Positions 6,647 to 13,275 of a stretch of 16,395 nucleotides of DNA are shown piece after piece (position 1 is the stretch's first letter; each line of letters starts with the position of its first letter). The notes under the pieces were generated by a model. It was not told where the DNA came from. It saw only the letters and a list, made by a program, of their open reading frames with translations, and did not search any database. Made by a program: the position numbers and the translations under genes. This DNA comes from an uncultured Gemmatimonadota bacterium (lineage in GTDB: Bacteria > Gemmatimonadota > Gemmatimonadetes > Gemmatimonadales > Gemmatimonadaceae). The stretch covers positions 1 to 16,395 of the forward strand of contig CAMLIT010000096.1 in assembly GCA_946480295.1 (NCBI GenBank), read 5' to 3'.

Positions 6647-7935
6647 TACTGTCCCGTTTCGGTAGCTTGCTGCGCAGCGCTCACCAGCGCGGACACCTGC
6701 TTCAGCTTCGGGTCGATGATCGGCGACTCCGGCAGCGCGCCGCTGACGGCCTCGATCGTCTTGAGCCCGTTCCCGGTGATGCAGAGCACGACCTCGTCGT
6801 CGGGGCCGAGGCGTCCCTCGCGGGCGAGGGCGGCGGCGGCGGCGACGGTCGCGCCCCCGGCCGTCTCGGTGAAGATACCCGTCGTCTCGGCCAGGGTGCG
6901 GATGCCCGCCACGATCTCGGCGTCGCTGACCTTCGCCCCCCAGCCGCCGGACTCGCGCATCGCCTTTGCGGCGTAGGGGCCGTCGGCCGGGTTCCCGATC
7001 GCGATCGAGCGCGCGATGGTGTTCGGGATCTCCGGCTCGATCTGCGTCCCGCCGCGCTCGACGAGGCGCACGATCGGCGCGCACCCCTCGGCCTGCGCCC
7101 CGTACAGCCGCGGCGCGCCGCCGCTCACGAGCCCGGCGTCGAGGAACTCGCCGAACCCCTTCCGGAGCTTGGTGACGAGCGAGCCGCCGGCCATCGGGGC
7201 GACCACCGCGTCCGGAAGCCGCCAGCCGAGCTGCTCGGTGATCTCGAAGGCGATCGTCTTCGAGCCCTCGCCGTAGTAGCTGCGCAGGTTGACGTTGACG
7301 ATCCCCCAGCCGAAGCGGTCGGCGACCTGGGCGCAGAGCCGGTTGACGTCGTCATAGTGGCCGCGAACGCGTACGAGGTGCGGCGCGTAGACGCTCGTGC
7401 CGATGATCTTGCCGACCTCGAGGTCCTCGGGGATGAAGATCCACGCGGGCAGCCCGGCGCGCGCCGCGTGCGCGGCGACGGCGTTGGCGAGGTTGCCCGT
7501 CGAGGCGCAGCCCACGGTGTCGAGCCCGAACGCCGCGGCGGCGTTGATCGCCGACGCGACCACGCGGTCCTTGAAGGAGAGCGTGGGGTGCGAGACGCTG
7601 TCGTTCTTCACCCAGACGCGCCCCACGCCGAGGCGCCGGGCGAGCGCCGGCGACTCGACGAGCGGCGTGAACCCCGTGTCGAGCGAGCGCGTGATCGGTC
7701 CCTCGAAGGGGAGCCACTCGCGGTAGCGCCAGAGCGACGGCGCGCGCCGCGCGATCGTCGCGCGGTCGGGGAGCGGCCGGTCGGGATCGTACGCCGGCTC
7801 GAGGGGCCCGAGGCACTGCTCGCAGATGGCCACCGGCGCGGCCTCCTGCACCGCGCCGCAGTTGCGGCAGCGCAGCGGGAGGGCCCGGGTGGGGGTCGAC
7901 GTGGTCGCGGAGAGCTCGGTGACGGTGGTGGACAT
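6646..7935 (-). CDS. thrC: Threonine synthase-like PLP enzyme with N-terminal zinc ribbon
   Basis: A 429-residue fold-type II PLP enzyme. An N-terminal zinc ribbon has C23/C26 and C38/C41. The PLP lysine is K122 in HPTLSFKDRVV; CASTGNLANAVAAHAA and the late CITGNGLKTIEA fit the threonine synthase family. Threonine synthase converts O-phosphohomoserine to threonine, but this family includes paralogs that use other phosphorylated or acetylated amino acids. Placement next to a sulfur-carrier protein and its activator makes a sulphur-transfer role a real alternative. The ATG at 7935 was chosen because the zinc ribbon follows directly; the same frame stays open to 8142 with more start codons, notably an ATG at 8028, so a longer form cannot be excluded. 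The first 16 residues contain seven threonines. No strong ribosome site is visible. Confidence 0.85.
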   Translation of the reverse strand: MSTTVTELSATTSTPTRALPLRCRNCGAVQEAAPVAICEQCLGPLEPAYDPDRPLPDRATIARRAPSLWRYREWLPFEGPITRSLDTGFTPLVESPALARRLGVGRVWVKNDSVSHPTLSFKDRVVASAINAAAAFGLDTVGCASTGNLANAVAAHAARAGLPAWIFIPEDLEVGKIIGTSVYAPHLVRVRGHYDDVNRLCAQVADRFGWGIVNVNLRSYYGEGSKTIAFEITEQLGWRLPDAVVAPMAGGSLVTKLRKGFGEFLDAGLVSGGAPRLYGAQAEGCAPIVRLVERGGTQIEPEIPNTIARSIAIGNPADGPYAAKAMRESGGWGAKVSDAEIVAGIRTLAETTGIFTETAGGATVAAAAALAREGRLGPDDEVVLCITGNGLKTIEAVSGALPESPIIDPKLKQVSALVSAAQQATETGQ

Positions 7936-7980
7936 CGTGTTCTGGTCTGCTGGTGGCCGGCGTGCCGGCGGCGTACGGTC

Positions 7981-8013
7981 CGGAAACGAAACAGGCCGCT
8001 CCGGGGAGCGGCC
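7981..8013 (-). terminator. Terminator/attenuator-like hairpin in the thrC leader
   Basis: GGCCGCTC and GAGCGGCC form a perfect 8-bp stem with a four-base loop at 7994-8013, followed on the minus strand by TGTTTCGTTT. This has the form of an intrinsic terminator with an imperfect U-tract. It lies about 60 bases before the thrC start and downstream of the likely promoter, so it would act as an attenuator in the leader. I saw no convincing alternative antiterminator or leader peptide, so the regulated-attenuation idea is tentative. Confidence 0.5.
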
Positions 8014-8053
8014 GCGTCGGGCGAACATCGAGCGAGCGGCGAACCGCCCTCCC

Positions 8054-8088
8054 GAAAAACGAAAAACCCGAGGCTGCAGGGCCGCGGG
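8054..8088 (-). terminator. Second T-rich hairpin at the start of the thrC leader
   Basis: On the minus strand CCCGCGG (8088-8082) pairs with CCTCGGG (8073-8067) with one mismatch and an eight-base loop, followed by TTTTTCGTTTTTC. It lies at or just after the predicted transcription start of the thrC unit. It could instead terminate transcripts arriving from the VWA gene upstream. Confidence 0.45.
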
Positions 8089-8095
8089 CATTCGC

Positions 8096-8124
8096 CTTTT
8101 AGCAATTCTTTTACGTGGCTGCAA
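8096..8124 (-). promoter_or_regulatory. Sigma70-like promoter of the thrC-like gene
   Basis: Read on the minus strand: TTGCAG (8124-8119), 17 bases, TAAAAG (8101-8096). The surroundings are AT-rich, unusual in this GC-rich window (8096-8155). The predicted start near 8089 would give a leader of about 155 bases containing two T-rich hairpins before the chosen ATG. The stretch 7936-8326 holds this promoter, the two hairpins, the site C repeat and a stem at the VWA stop; no gene was found in it. Confidence 0.55.
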
Positions 8125-8210
8125 TAAGCGGCAAATCACCACGGTGTACGATTGTCTTGGAGCAGATTACGGCGCCCGCGTCGCAGTGTCAAGGAGGGCT
8201 TGGCCGGGCG

Positions 8211-8308
8211 TTGTTGGTTCTTTGTTGTTGGTTCTTGGCGAGCCGCTCAGGACGCCACAGGAGGCATCCCGAGCGGCTCGCCAACAACTAAGGACCAACG
8301 ACCAAGAA
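8211..8308. repeat. Heptamer-periodic inverted repeat with shared core (site C)
   Basis: Left flank in 7-base steps: TTGTTGG, TTCTTTG, TTGTTGG, TTCTTGG (8211-8238). The core arms, 8235-8256 and 8263-8284, are 22 bases long and differ from perfect complementarity at two positions. Both mismatches become G-U pairs in RNA made from the minus strand but A-C mismatches in plus-strand RNA, which favours function in the transcript of the VWA gene ending at 8327. Right flank: CCAACAA, CTAAGGA, CCAACGA, CCAAGAA (8281-8308). The right arm of the core is the same word found at site A, 8 kb away. Confidence 0.85.
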
Positions 8309-8309
8309 C

Positions 8310-8328
8310 GAGCGCGCTCCGCGCGCTC
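8310..8328 (-). terminator. GC-rich stem overlapping the VWA gene stop
   Basis: GAGCGCGC (8310-8317) and GCGCGCTC (8321-8328) make a perfect 8-bp stem with a three-base loop, partly inside the VWA stop codon. On the minus strand it is followed by GTTCTTGG. This is not a classical U-tract; the stem joins directly to the larger site C hairpin, so the two together may define the 3' end of the VWA transcript. Confidence 0.4.
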
Positions 8329-9607
8329 AGCTCACCTTCCTCGTCTTCCGCTTCAGGAAATCCATCAGGATGAACTGCCCGAGCGTCATCGTCGTCGTGA
8401 AGTAGGCCTTGCCGCGGCTGATCTCGGAGACCCGCTTCACGAACTCGACGAGCGAGCGGTCGCGGGCGAGCATGAAGGTGTTGATCATGATCCCCGCCCG
8501 CCGGCAGTTCGCCACCTCCTTCAGCGTCTGCGCGATCACCGTCGCGTCCAGCCCGAAGGAGTTCTTGTAGATCTGACCGTTCGGCATCGTCAGCGCGCTC
8601 GGCTTGCCGTCGGTGATCATGATGATCTGGCGCATGTCCTTCTTCTGCGCCATCAGCAGCCGCCGCGCGAGCTTCAGCCCTTCCGCCGTGTTCGTGTGGT
8701 ACGGCCCCACCTGCGCTGTCGCCAGCGTCGCCAGCGGGATCTCCTCCGCCGAGTCGTGGAAGAGCACCACACGCAGCGTGTCGCCGGGGAACTGCGTCCG
8801 GATCAGGTGCGTGAGCGCGAGCGCCACCTTCTTCGCCGGCGTGAAGCGGTCCTCGCCGTACAGGATCATCGAGTGCGAGCAGTCGAGCATCAGCACCGTC
8901 GCGCACGACGACCGGTACTCCGCCTGCCGCACCATCAGGTCCTGGTAGTCGAGGTCCATCGGCACCTCGATCTTCCCCGTGCGCGCCAGCGAGTGCTTCA
9001 GCGTCTCGTTCACGTCGAGGTTCAGGACGTCGCCGAACTCGTACGGCTTGCTCCAGCCGTCCGCCTCGATGCCGGTGGCGAGGTACTGGGTGTCGTGGCT
9101 CCCGAAGCTCGACTTGCCGAGCGAGCCGAGCAGGTTGCGCAGCGACTTGTAGCCGAGAAAGTCGATGCCCTTCTCGGTGAGGTTGAACTGCACGTCGCGC
9201 GCGGCGGCCTTCGCGATGCTCCCCGGCCCCTCGAGGGGCTGGTGCGCGCCCGGCATCTGCGGCGGCGCGTCGAGGTTGAGATAGCCCTCGTCGATCAGCC
9301 GCTGCACGAGCTGGTCGAGGAGCTTCGCGAGCTTCGCCTGCGATTCCTCGTCTCCCTCGCCGCGCATCGCCTCGAGCATCTCCGGCGTGAACTGCCCGCT
9401 CTCCATGAGCGCCTCGAGGATCGCGCGCTTCAGCGCGTCGAGCGACTGATCGTGGTCGCCGTCGAAGTCCCAGCCGTAGTACGGCTGCTGCGACCCGCGC
9501 GCGAAGCCCGACTGCAGCAGGAAGTCCGCGAGCTTGTCGAGCAGCGACTGCAGATCCACCGCGTCGGCAAGCTCGGGACTGAACTTCGTGTACGTGTGGA
9601 ATCGCAT
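8327..9607 (-). CDS. VWA-domain (MIDAS) protein, probable partner of MoxR-like ATPase
   Basis: A 426-residue cytoplasmic protein with no signal peptide or membrane segment. The N-terminal half (1-200) is helical and charged, without a domain I recognise. The C-terminal half is a von Willebrand A domain: MIDAS residues D242-S244-S246 in LDCSHSM, T305 or T307 in YHTNTAEGL, and D333 in ITDGKPS are all present, so metal binding should be intact. VWA proteins of this CoxE/BatA/ChlD-like type usually work with an AAA+ ATPase of the MoxR/Mg-chelatase group; the only such ATPase here is at 13886-15367. The start ATG at 9607 has an excellent GGAGGAGG ribosome site five bases upstream. It diverges from the MFS gene. 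The client of the pair is unknown. Confidence 0.87.
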   Translation of the reverse strand: MRFHTYTKFSPELADAVDLQSLLDKLADFLLQSGFARGSQQPYYGWDFDGDHDQSLDALKRAILEALMESGQFTPEMLEAMRGEGDEESQAKLAKLLDQLVQRLIDEGYLNLDAPPQMPGAHQPLEGPGSIAKAAARDVQFNLTEKGIDFLGYKSLRNLLGSLGKSSFGSHDTQYLATGIEADGWSKPYEFGDVLNLDVNETLKHSLARTGKIEVPMDLDYQDLMVRQAEYRSSCATVLMLDCSHSMILYGEDRFTPAKKVALALTHLIRTQFPGDTLRVVLFHDSAEEIPLATLATAQVGPYHTNTAEGLKLARRLLMAQKKDMRQIIMITDGKPSALTMPNGQIYKNSFGLDATVIAQTLKEVANCRRAGIMINTFMLARDRSLVEFVKRVSEISRGKAYFTTTMTLGQFILMDFLKRKTRKVS

Positions 9608-9694
9608 CGGGTCCTCCTCCCGGAACAATACCCCGCATGCACGAGAAGGGCCACATCCGGCCTCGGCCGCCACGGGGGCGCTGGGTGGGCCGGG

Positions 9695-9700
9695 TATATT
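9695..9700 (+). promoter_or_regulatory. TATATT -10 box of the MFS gene, possible leaderless start
   Basis: TATATT (5 of 6 match to TATAAT) ends eight bases before the ATG at 9709, and no ribosome site is present between them. Transcription would begin at or within two bases of the ATG. No good -35 is seen 16-18 bases upstream, which weakens the call. The layout resembles that upstream of the MoaD-like gene. Confidence 0.45.
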
Positions 9701-9708
9701 GCGCTGCC

Positions 9709-10932
9709 ATGCCGTCCGCCGACTACAACCCGTTCCGCGCCCTCCTCCGCCACCGGAACTTCCGGCTCTTCTGGTTCGGCCAGACGCTGTCGCTGATCGG
9801 GACGTGGATGCAGAGCATGGCCGAGGGGTGGCTGGCGCTCCAGCTCTCGAACAGCGCGTTCATCGTCGGCGTCGTCGCGTCGGCGTCGTCGCTGCCGATC
9901 CTCCTCTTCTCCCTCCCGGCGGGCGTGCTGGTGGACCGCACGCAGAAGCTCCGCCTCGTGAAGATCGCCCAGACCGCGCTCGCCTGCGAGGCGATCGCGC
10001 TCTGGTGGCTCACGCTGACGGGGCGGATCACCATCGGGTGGCTGATCCTCCTCGCGACGCTCAACGGCTGCACGAACTCCGTGGAGATCCCCGCGCGCCA
10101 GTCGCTCGTCATCGAGCTCGTGGGAAAGGAGGACCTGCGCGAGGCGATCGCGCTCAACTCGAGCGGATTCAATCTCGCGCGCGTCGTCGGGCCGAGCCTC
10201 TCGGCGATCGTCATCGCGCGCTTCGGCACGGCGTGGTCGTTTGGCGCGAACGCGCTCAGCTACATCGCGGTGCTCGTCGGCCTGTTCATGATCCGGCTCC
10301 CGCGGTGGGTGCCCGCCGTGCAGCGCGCGTCGCCGTGGGCCGGCATCGTCGAGGGCGTGCGCTTCATGCGCGGCCATCGCGAGATCTCCGGGCTGATGCG
10401 GCTCGTCACGGTGTACTCGGTGCTCGGCGTGCCGTACCTCACGCTGATGCCCGTCGTCGCCCGCGACCTGCTGCACCTCGGCGCCGGCGGCTACGGGATC
10501 CTGCTCGCCTGCGTGGGAATCGGCGGCCTCGCCGGCGCGCTCTGGCTCGCCGCGGTCGGCGACCGCCTGCCGCGCGGCCGCCTCCTCCAGGCGGCGACGT
10601 ATTCGTACGGGGCGCTGCTCGTCATCTTTTCCCTGCTTCGCGTGCCGGCGCACGCGTACGTGCTCCTCCTCGCGATCGGGTTCACGATGATCGTGACCAG
10701 CGCGCTCGCCAACTCGCTGCTCCAGCACCTCGTGCCCGATACCATGCGCGGCCGGTTGATGTCGGCGTACTCGCTCGTCGTCGTCGGGCTGTCGCAGGTG
10801 CTCGGGTCCTTCGCCGCCGGCGCCGTCGCCCGGGTGTTCGGGGTGGATTGGGCGATCGGCGGGGCGGCGGCGGTGATGCTCGCGTACGCCATCTACGCCT
10901 ACCAGCGCCGGCCGGAGTTGAGGCGGCTGTAG
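9709..10932 (+). CDS. MFS transporter, EntS/MFS_3-like exporter
   Basis: A 407-residue integral membrane protein with about 11-12 hydrophobic segments. The opening NPFRALLRHRNFRLFWFGQTLSLIGTWMQSMAEGWL is characteristic of the MFS_3 / enterobactin-exporter-like family: 'F..L...NFR.fw.gq..S..G.w.q'. The cytoplasmic loop LPAGVLVDRTQKLRLV fits the MFS motif-A position. Members export siderophores, drugs or other small molecules by proton antiport; the substrate cannot be read from sequence. The ATG at 9709 was chosen because similarity begins immediately and a -10 box lies just upstream; an earlier in-frame ATG at 9637 overlaps the promoter region. It diverges from the VWA gene and converges on the small exported-protein gene with a 54-base gap that lacks any heptamer repeat. 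Confidence 0.9.
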   Translation: MPSADYNPFRALLRHRNFRLFWFGQTLSLIGTWMQSMAEGWLALQLSNSAFIVGVVASASSLPILLFSLPAGVLVDRTQKLRLVKIAQTALACEAIALWWLTLTGRITIGWLILLATLNGCTNSVEIPARQSLVIELVGKEDLREAIALNSSGFNLARVVGPSLSAIVIARFGTAWSFGANALSYIAVLVGLFMIRLPRWVPAVQRASPWAGIVEGVRFMRGHREISGLMRLVTVYSVLGVPYLTLMPVVARDLLHLGAGGYGILLACVGIGGLAGALWLAAVGDRLPRGRLLQAATYSYGALLVIFSLLRVPAHAYVLLLAIGFTMIVTSALANSLLQHLVPDTMRGRLMSAYSLVVVGLSQVLGSFAAGAVARVFGVDWAIGGAAAVMLAYAIYAYQRRPELRRL

Positions 10933-10986
10933 CGGGTGCGCTCCCCGGTGGCCGTGGGCCGGCAGAATCGATGCGGGCAGGTGCCC

Positions 10987-11388
10987 CTATGACCGGCGCC
11001 GCGTCACGGCGTTGTAGATAGTGGCCATGTTGACGCCGATCAGCATTCCGAGGAGCCCGTCGCCGATGAGCCCCCCATGCGGGATGTAACCCTCGTTGGA
11101 GTGGCGATCCTTGTTGTAGCCGATCCACGCGCCGATGGACGCGCCGACGAGCCCCGCGATGACAACGCGTTCATGCTCTTTCTTCCCTTCGTTCGAGTCG
11201 GCGGGCGAATACGAGATCTCCTGGCTACCTGACAGCCGGAGCGATGCATGCGCGCCCGGACCGAGCGGCGTCGACGGCGGGGCGTACGAGACGCCGCTCG
11301 GAACGAGCCGCGGGCCGATCGGCCGTTGGCCGAGTGCCGGGACGCCGAAGAGAACGAGCAACGCGACGGCGCCGAACGTCAAATGCAT
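10987..11388 (-). CDS. Small exported protein with glycine-rich membrane segments, unknown function
   Basis: A 133-residue protein I do not recognise. An N-terminal signal peptide (HLTFGAVALLVLFGVPALG) is followed by a Pro/Ser-rich stretch, a charged segment (DSNEGKKEHER), and two glycine-spaced hydrophobic stretches (VIAGLVGASIGAWIGY and GGLIGDGLLGMLIGVNMATIY). These resemble glycine-zipper hairpins in outer-membrane or envelope proteins. The start ATG at 11388 has a GAGGTG ribosome site. An ORF continues upstream of this ATG but lacks a signal peptide and overlaps the intergenic region. Its third codon positions are less GC-rich than its neighbours, so lineage-specific acquisition is possible. 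Confidence 0.7.
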   Translation of the reverse strand: MHLTFGAVALLVLFGVPALGQRPIGPRLVPSGVSYAPPSTPLGPGAHASLRLSGSQEISYSPADSNEGKKEHERVVIAGLVGASIGAWIGYNKDRHSNEGYIPHGGLIGDGLLGMLIGVNMATIYNAVTRRRS

Positions 11389-11548
11389 GAACGCACCTCT
11401 CGTCACGCCGGGCTCGGAGTACGTTGGCGACGCCAGCCAGAAGCGTCCAGTGTCGCGTGCGCAGAGTTTCGGCGAACTCCCTGCCAGGCCCGGGAAACAC
11501 CAGCGCGCGCCGCGGCGTATCATTGGAGAGGCATCCGCGCCGACTCCG

Positions 11549-12655
11549 ATGTATCAGACCTGCATCTTCTGCAACGGCCCGCTCGGCACCAACGACGCGA
11601 TCGAGCACTTCCCGGTCGGCCGCCGGCTCGCGTTCGACGCCGCCCGGGGACGGCTCTGGGTGGTCTGCCGCCGCTGCGAGCGCTGGAACCTCTCCCCGCT
11701 CGACGAGCGCTGGGAGGCGCTCGAGGAGTGCGAGCGCCTCTTCCGCGACACGCGCCTCCGCGTCTCCACGGACAACATCGGTCTGGCGCGCCTCCGGTCG
11801 GGAGTGGAGCTCGTGCGCATCGGCTCCCCGCAGCGCCCGGAGATGGCGGCCTGGCGCTACGGCGACCAGTTCGGGCGTCGCCGCCGTCGCCACCTCGTCC
11901 TCACCGGCGCGGGGGCCGCCGTGCTCGGCGGCATCATGATCGCCGGGCCCGCGACCGGATTGATCGCCGGCGGCGGCTGGATGTTCTTCAACGTCGCCAA
12001 CCAGCTCTATCGCTCCTGGGACCAGATGCGCACGCGCCTGCGCCTTCGCCTGCCCGGCGACGAGGTGCCGCGCGTCCTCCGCAAGCGGCACATCCAGAGC
12101 GCGCACGTGGTGACGGAACCGGGGGGCGCCGGCTGGGCGCTGCGGGTCGCATACGACCCGCAGCCGATGCTTCCCGACGCGGACGCCTGGTTCGGCCCTG
12201 GCATTCGGTGGGGCGGACGGCGGCGCGCACATCGCTTCGACGTCGTGGAGGTGCGCGGCGACGATGCGCTCCGCGTGGCCGGCCAGATCCTCCCGCAGGT
12301 CAACGCATCGGGGGCGCGCGCGGCCGAGGTGCAGGAGGCGGTGCACCTGATGGAGGAGCTGCCCGACCCCACGGCGCTCTTCGCGCGCTTCGCGGCGGAG
12401 CCGCCGCGCGCGTGGCGGCGCACCGCGGCGGCGGGGGGGATACTGTCCATGCCGCTCGCCGACCACCCGCTTCCCGTCAGGCTCGCGCTGGAGATGGCGG
12501 CGCACGAGGAGGCCGAGCGCCGCGCGCTGGAAGGGGAGCTGGCCCTCCTCGAGCTGGCGTGGCGCGAGGCCGAGGAGATCGCGGCCATTGCCGACGACCT
12601 GACGACGCCGGCCGAGGTGGACGAGACCCTGGCACGGCTGAAGCGTGGCGGCTAG
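11549..12655 (+). CDS. CxxC membrane-anchored protein, unknown function
   Basis: A 368-residue protein I do not recognise. It begins MYQTCIFCNGPLG and has a second CxxC (C40/C43) in VCRRCERWN, so the first 45 residues probably form a zinc ribbon. An Arg-rich stretch (110-114) precedes a hydrophobic glycine-rich segment (116-150) that could be a membrane hairpin. The middle, about 165-270, looks like a mixed alpha/beta soluble domain; the C-terminal 100 residues are Ala/Glu-rich helices. The start ATG at 11549 places the first CxxC near the N-terminus; no strong ribosome site is present. It diverges from the small exported-protein gene and its stop overlaps the stop of the converging kinase-like gene by four bases. 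Confidence 0.75.
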   Translation: MYQTCIFCNGPLGTNDAIEHFPVGRRLAFDAARGRLWVVCRRCERWNLSPLDERWEALEECERLFRDTRLRVSTDNIGLARLRSGVELVRIGSPQRPEMAAWRYGDQFGRRRRRHLVLTGAGAAVLGGIMIAGPATGLIAGGGWMFFNVANQLYRSWDQMRTRLRLRLPGDEVPRVLRKRHIQSAHVVTEPGGAGWALRVAYDPQPMLPDADAWFGPGIRWGGRRRAHRFDVVEVRGDDALRVAGQILPQVNASGARAAEVQEAVHLMEELPDPTALFARFAAEPPRAWRRTAAAGGILSMPLADHPLPVRLALEMAAHEEAERRALEGELALLELAWREAEEIAAIADDLTTPAEVDETLARLKRGG

Positions 12656-13275
12656 CGGAAGCGCTTGCGCGCCAGCTTGAGGATCACGTCGGCGGCGCCG
12701 TCGATCCCGAGCCAGCTCGTGTTGACCATGAGGTGGTAGTTCTCCGGGGCGCGCCACTCGCGCTGGAACTGCCGTCGCACGTACTGCTCGCGCTGGCGGT
12801 TGGTGTCCATCACGACGCGCTGCGCTTCGGCCTCGCTCACGTGCAGCCGCTCCGCGGCCCGCCGGCGCAGCGCGGCCGACGGCGCGTAGCAGAAGACGTG
12901 CAGCGCGTCCTCACGCTCGGCGAGCAGGCACTGCGCGCCGCGGCCGACGAACACCGCCGGCCCGCTCTGCACCGCCTCCTCGATCACGCGGCGCTCGATC
13001 GCCGAGATCTCCTCGTCCATGGACGGGATCGGCGTCTCGGGGATGGCGGGCATCATCTCCGGCGTGCCGAGCGAGAGCGCGGCGGCGATGCGCTCGACGA
13101 GCGGCGGCACGCGTTCCTCGTGCGCCGACACCTCGTCCGGCGAGAGGCCGGAGCGTTCCGCCACCATCTCGATGAACTTGTTGTCGAACAGCGGCCAGCC
13201 CAGCGCGTCCGCGACGCGCTCGGCGATGAGCGAGCCGCCCGACCCGTACATCCGTGAGATCGTGATGACCGGCAT
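12652..13275 (-). CDS. Cytidylate kinase-like P-loop protein
   Basis: A 207-residue protein of the cytidylate-kinase-like family (Pfam Cytidylate_kin2 type). ITISRMYGSGGSLIAERVADALG at the N-terminus is the family's P-loop (GSGGS, residues 11-15). FDNKFIEMVAE and the later FVGRGAQCLL follow the usual order. An Arg-rich lid region (RRRAAERL, NRQREQYVRRQF) is present. Members are presumed small-molecule kinases; the substrate is not established and true CMP kinase activity should not be assumed. The ATG at 13275 shares one base with the GNAT stop (TGATG), so it is probably translated by reinitiation after that gene. Confidence 0.85.
   Translation of the reverse strand: MPVITISRMYGSGGSLIAERVADALGWPLFDNKFIEMVAERSGLSPDEVSAHEERVPPLVERIAAALSLGTPEMMPAIPETPIPSMDEEISAIERRVIEEAVQSGPAVFVGRGAQCLLAEREDALHVFCYAPSAALRRRAAERLHVSEAEAQRVVMDTNRQREQYVRRQFQREWRAPENYHLMVNTSWLGIDGAADVILKLARKRFR

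Noticed and set aside
5308..8127. Very long plus-strand open frame opposite moeZ, moaD and thrC
   Set aside because: It is antisense to three well-recognised genes, has a low-complexity Arg/Ala/Val composition typical of GC-rich shadow frames, and matches no family.
8028..8142. Extended N-terminus of the threonine synthase-like protein
   Set aside because: The frame is open but runs through the promoter and hairpins and is Arg/Pro-rich with no similarity to the family; kept only as an alternative start.
9430..10728. Minus-strand open frame opposite the MFS gene
   Set aside because: Composition is Arg/Glu/Asp/His-rich without hydrophobic core; it is the complement of membrane-protein codons.
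10933..10986. Search for a heptamer repeat between the convergent MFS and small exported-protein genes
   Set aside because: None is present in this 54-base gap, so the repeat is not universal at convergent ends.
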